Below, one piece after another: positions 62,699 to 64,000 of a DNA stretch of 64,000 nt. The position numbers were made by a program, and so were the translations under genes. The number at the start of each line of letters is the position of its first letter. Within the stretch, counting starts at the first letter, position 1. The notes beneath the pieces are model-generated. The model did no database searches and had not been told where the DNA came from. It was given only the letters and a program-made list of their open reading frames with translations. The DNA comes from Tubulanus polymorphus (Eukaryota > Nemertea > Palaeonemertea > Tubulaniformes > Tubulanidae). The DNA lies in NCBI RefSeq assembly GCF_964204645.1, contig NC_134025.1, positions 5,213,001-5,277,000 of the forward strand, written 5' to 3'.

Positions 62699-63178
62699 AA
62701 CAGAACTGACTGCAAATATCATATAGTCGATCATACACCTGTAATGACCGAATTATTAATCAAACGAAAATTATACGTAGATTCTATAAAATCTACATTC
62801 ACAAATGAAAATTGAAATTCTTATTCTATTGAATAAAAATTTAGAAAATTACTGCTATGCTGCTTTTCTTGAGTTGTGCAAACAAGAGTTGTGGTCTGCA
62901 GTACTGGTTCTTCGAGAATTGCAGAATTATGCTCCAGTGCCAGAGCCGCGCCTGATATTGGTTCGTCTGTATTGACCGTTACGTGCTGCCCCTATATATA
63001 ACATTGACGGTTAATATGTGAACTAACCCTATATAATATTATATTCGTACTGTGGCATGCGAGTGTGTATCTGTGGCACGCGAGTAGTAATCATTACGCG
63101 TTTGGCAGAAAGGTTTTAGGTGGTAAATATCGTGCCAGGTCTCAAGGTCGTTGTCCAAGTTGAAAAAAAAAATAAAAA
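62699..63178. other. Intergenic: EH-like gene to NSUN4
   Basis: The EH-like poly(A) signal AATAAA is at 62832-62837. The rest holds the short NSUN4 promoter. Two similar words GTGGCATGCGAGT and GTGGCACGCGAGT (about 63053 and 63073) form a 20-base-spaced direct repeat. No exon seen. Confidence 0.5.
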
Positions 63179-63982
63179 ATGTTTCGAGCTTCTAATTTCG
63201 CTGTAGTTCAAGCTATTCTCCGTGTACCCTCGAGAAATAGATACAAAAAGAAATGGGTAAGAATCGTTCCTAAGACAATGTGCTCATATCAATCATCAAG
63301 AATAATTCTTTTGAAATGTTTGATTTGTGGAAAACACCACGTCAAAAGCACAACAGTAGTTACAGTCTCAACTTAACATTAAAAACTGTCACTCACGTCA
63401 CGGTCTTCCTTCCTTCACTGCTGGTTGCTGACGACTACGTTCGCATTCAGTTTTGTGTGGCTGACCTACTACGGGCAATGATTGCTTGTAGGGCTGATGC
63501 CATTGCATATTATTAGGCCTGTGCTGTGTAGAACTTGAGTAAACTAATGAGAGCGTCATGAATTACAGAAAAACCTTATTGACGTGTGTCTGAAATTTAA
63601 GTGCACAATACTGAAAATTGAATACATGTGATGAGAACTAGGTTTATCTTGTTGTGAAATATATGTGTTATCGATAATTTAGGCAATAAATAGAAAGCCC
63701 AAAGAATATAAAGATGTGGCTTTGGATTACTTTGATGTATACCACAAAGCTGTATTCGCAAGAAAATGGCCATCTATCCGTTTAGCTCTTTTGTCTCTAC
63801 GAAAATACACTGCAGTTATAAATAACTATGCCGAAAATGAAACTGACACCGTCACTGATCTGATCTGCGCTGGCGCTGATAATATGATCGAAAGAGCTTC
63901 GACAAAAATTGATGCGGCAAAAAAGAAGCTGAAGAAAGTAAATAAAAAAGACAGGGATAAGAATTCACTATCAAATCTCAAG
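63179..63982 (+). CDS. NSUN4: Mitochondrial rRNA methyltransferase NSUN4, N-terminal part
   Basis: NSUN4 is a mitochondrial m5C methyltransferase for small-subunit rRNA that also pairs with MTERF4 in ribosome assembly. Two exons are visible: 63179-63256 and 63683-63982, both in phase and ending with a donor (AAG/GTATGA). Exon 1 is an Arg-rich, acid-poor mitochondrial leader ending SRNRYKKKW, as in the vertebrate protein. Exon 2 has LDYFDVYHKAVFARKWPSIR and LALLSLRKYTAVINNYAEN, matching the NSUN4 N-terminal signature with WPSIR and the KY-NN pair. A Lys-rich stretch follows. The SAM-binding and catalytic cysteine motifs lie beyond the right edge. Confidence 0.88.
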
Positions 63983-64000
63983 GTATGATGTGTGCATTTC

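Noticed and set aside
62487-62726. Second frame overlapping the EH-like gene
   Set aside because: Lacks a signal peptide and overlaps the frame with the regular cysteine spacing.

Overview
This is a nuclear window from an animal, most likely an invertebrate bilaterian. Lophotrochozoa is my best guess from the octo-cysteine-type insulin precursor; that is inference. Genes are AT-rich, rich in introns with GT-AG junctions, and found on both strands. I rebuilt twelve protein genes by joining exons with matching splice phases; most end at the same domain boundaries and near the same lengths as well-known vertebrate orthologues.

Layout, left to right. 74-2035 (-): part of a RING/B-box TRIM-like ubiquitin ligase, cut by the window edge. 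3362-7869 (+): phenylalanine hydroxylase, 13 exons. 11659-20474 (-): BTBD10/KCTD20-type BTB protein, 11 exons. Its fourth intron holds an old internal tandem duplication of exons 3-7 and a frameshifted 7TM receptor on the opposite strand. 21558-25405 (-): CUB/sushi single-pass receptor. 29056-44497 (-): TMTC3, 19 exons, with an 8-kb intron. 47293-48695 (+): CHMP2B (ESCRT-III). 49116-51099 (+): CHORDC1/Morgana. 52002-53897 (-): GDP-L-fucose synthase. 55423-56451 (+): secreted CAP-family protein. 57002-58952 (-): single-Ig-domain membrane receptor. 59704-61675 (+): insulin-like peptide precursor. 62366-62698 (+): small secreted peptide with the six-cysteine spacing of eclosion hormone and a very basic tail. 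63179-63982 (+): 5' part of NSUN4, cut by the right edge.

The most notable things are: (1) the BTBD10 locus, where a tandem duplication of the middle of the gene was followed by complementary decay, so that the one intact reading frame takes exons 3-4 from one copy and exons 5-7 from the other; (2) the neighbouring insulin-like and eclosion-hormone-like precursors, two hormone-type genes 0.7 kb apart on the same strand; (3) a 7TM receptor gene, broken by a single-base frameshift, inserted in a decayed intron of the duplicate. No operons, CRISPR arrays, rRNA genes or intact tRNA genes were seen. Exon limits are read by eye from splice signals and phase; no transcript evidence was available.
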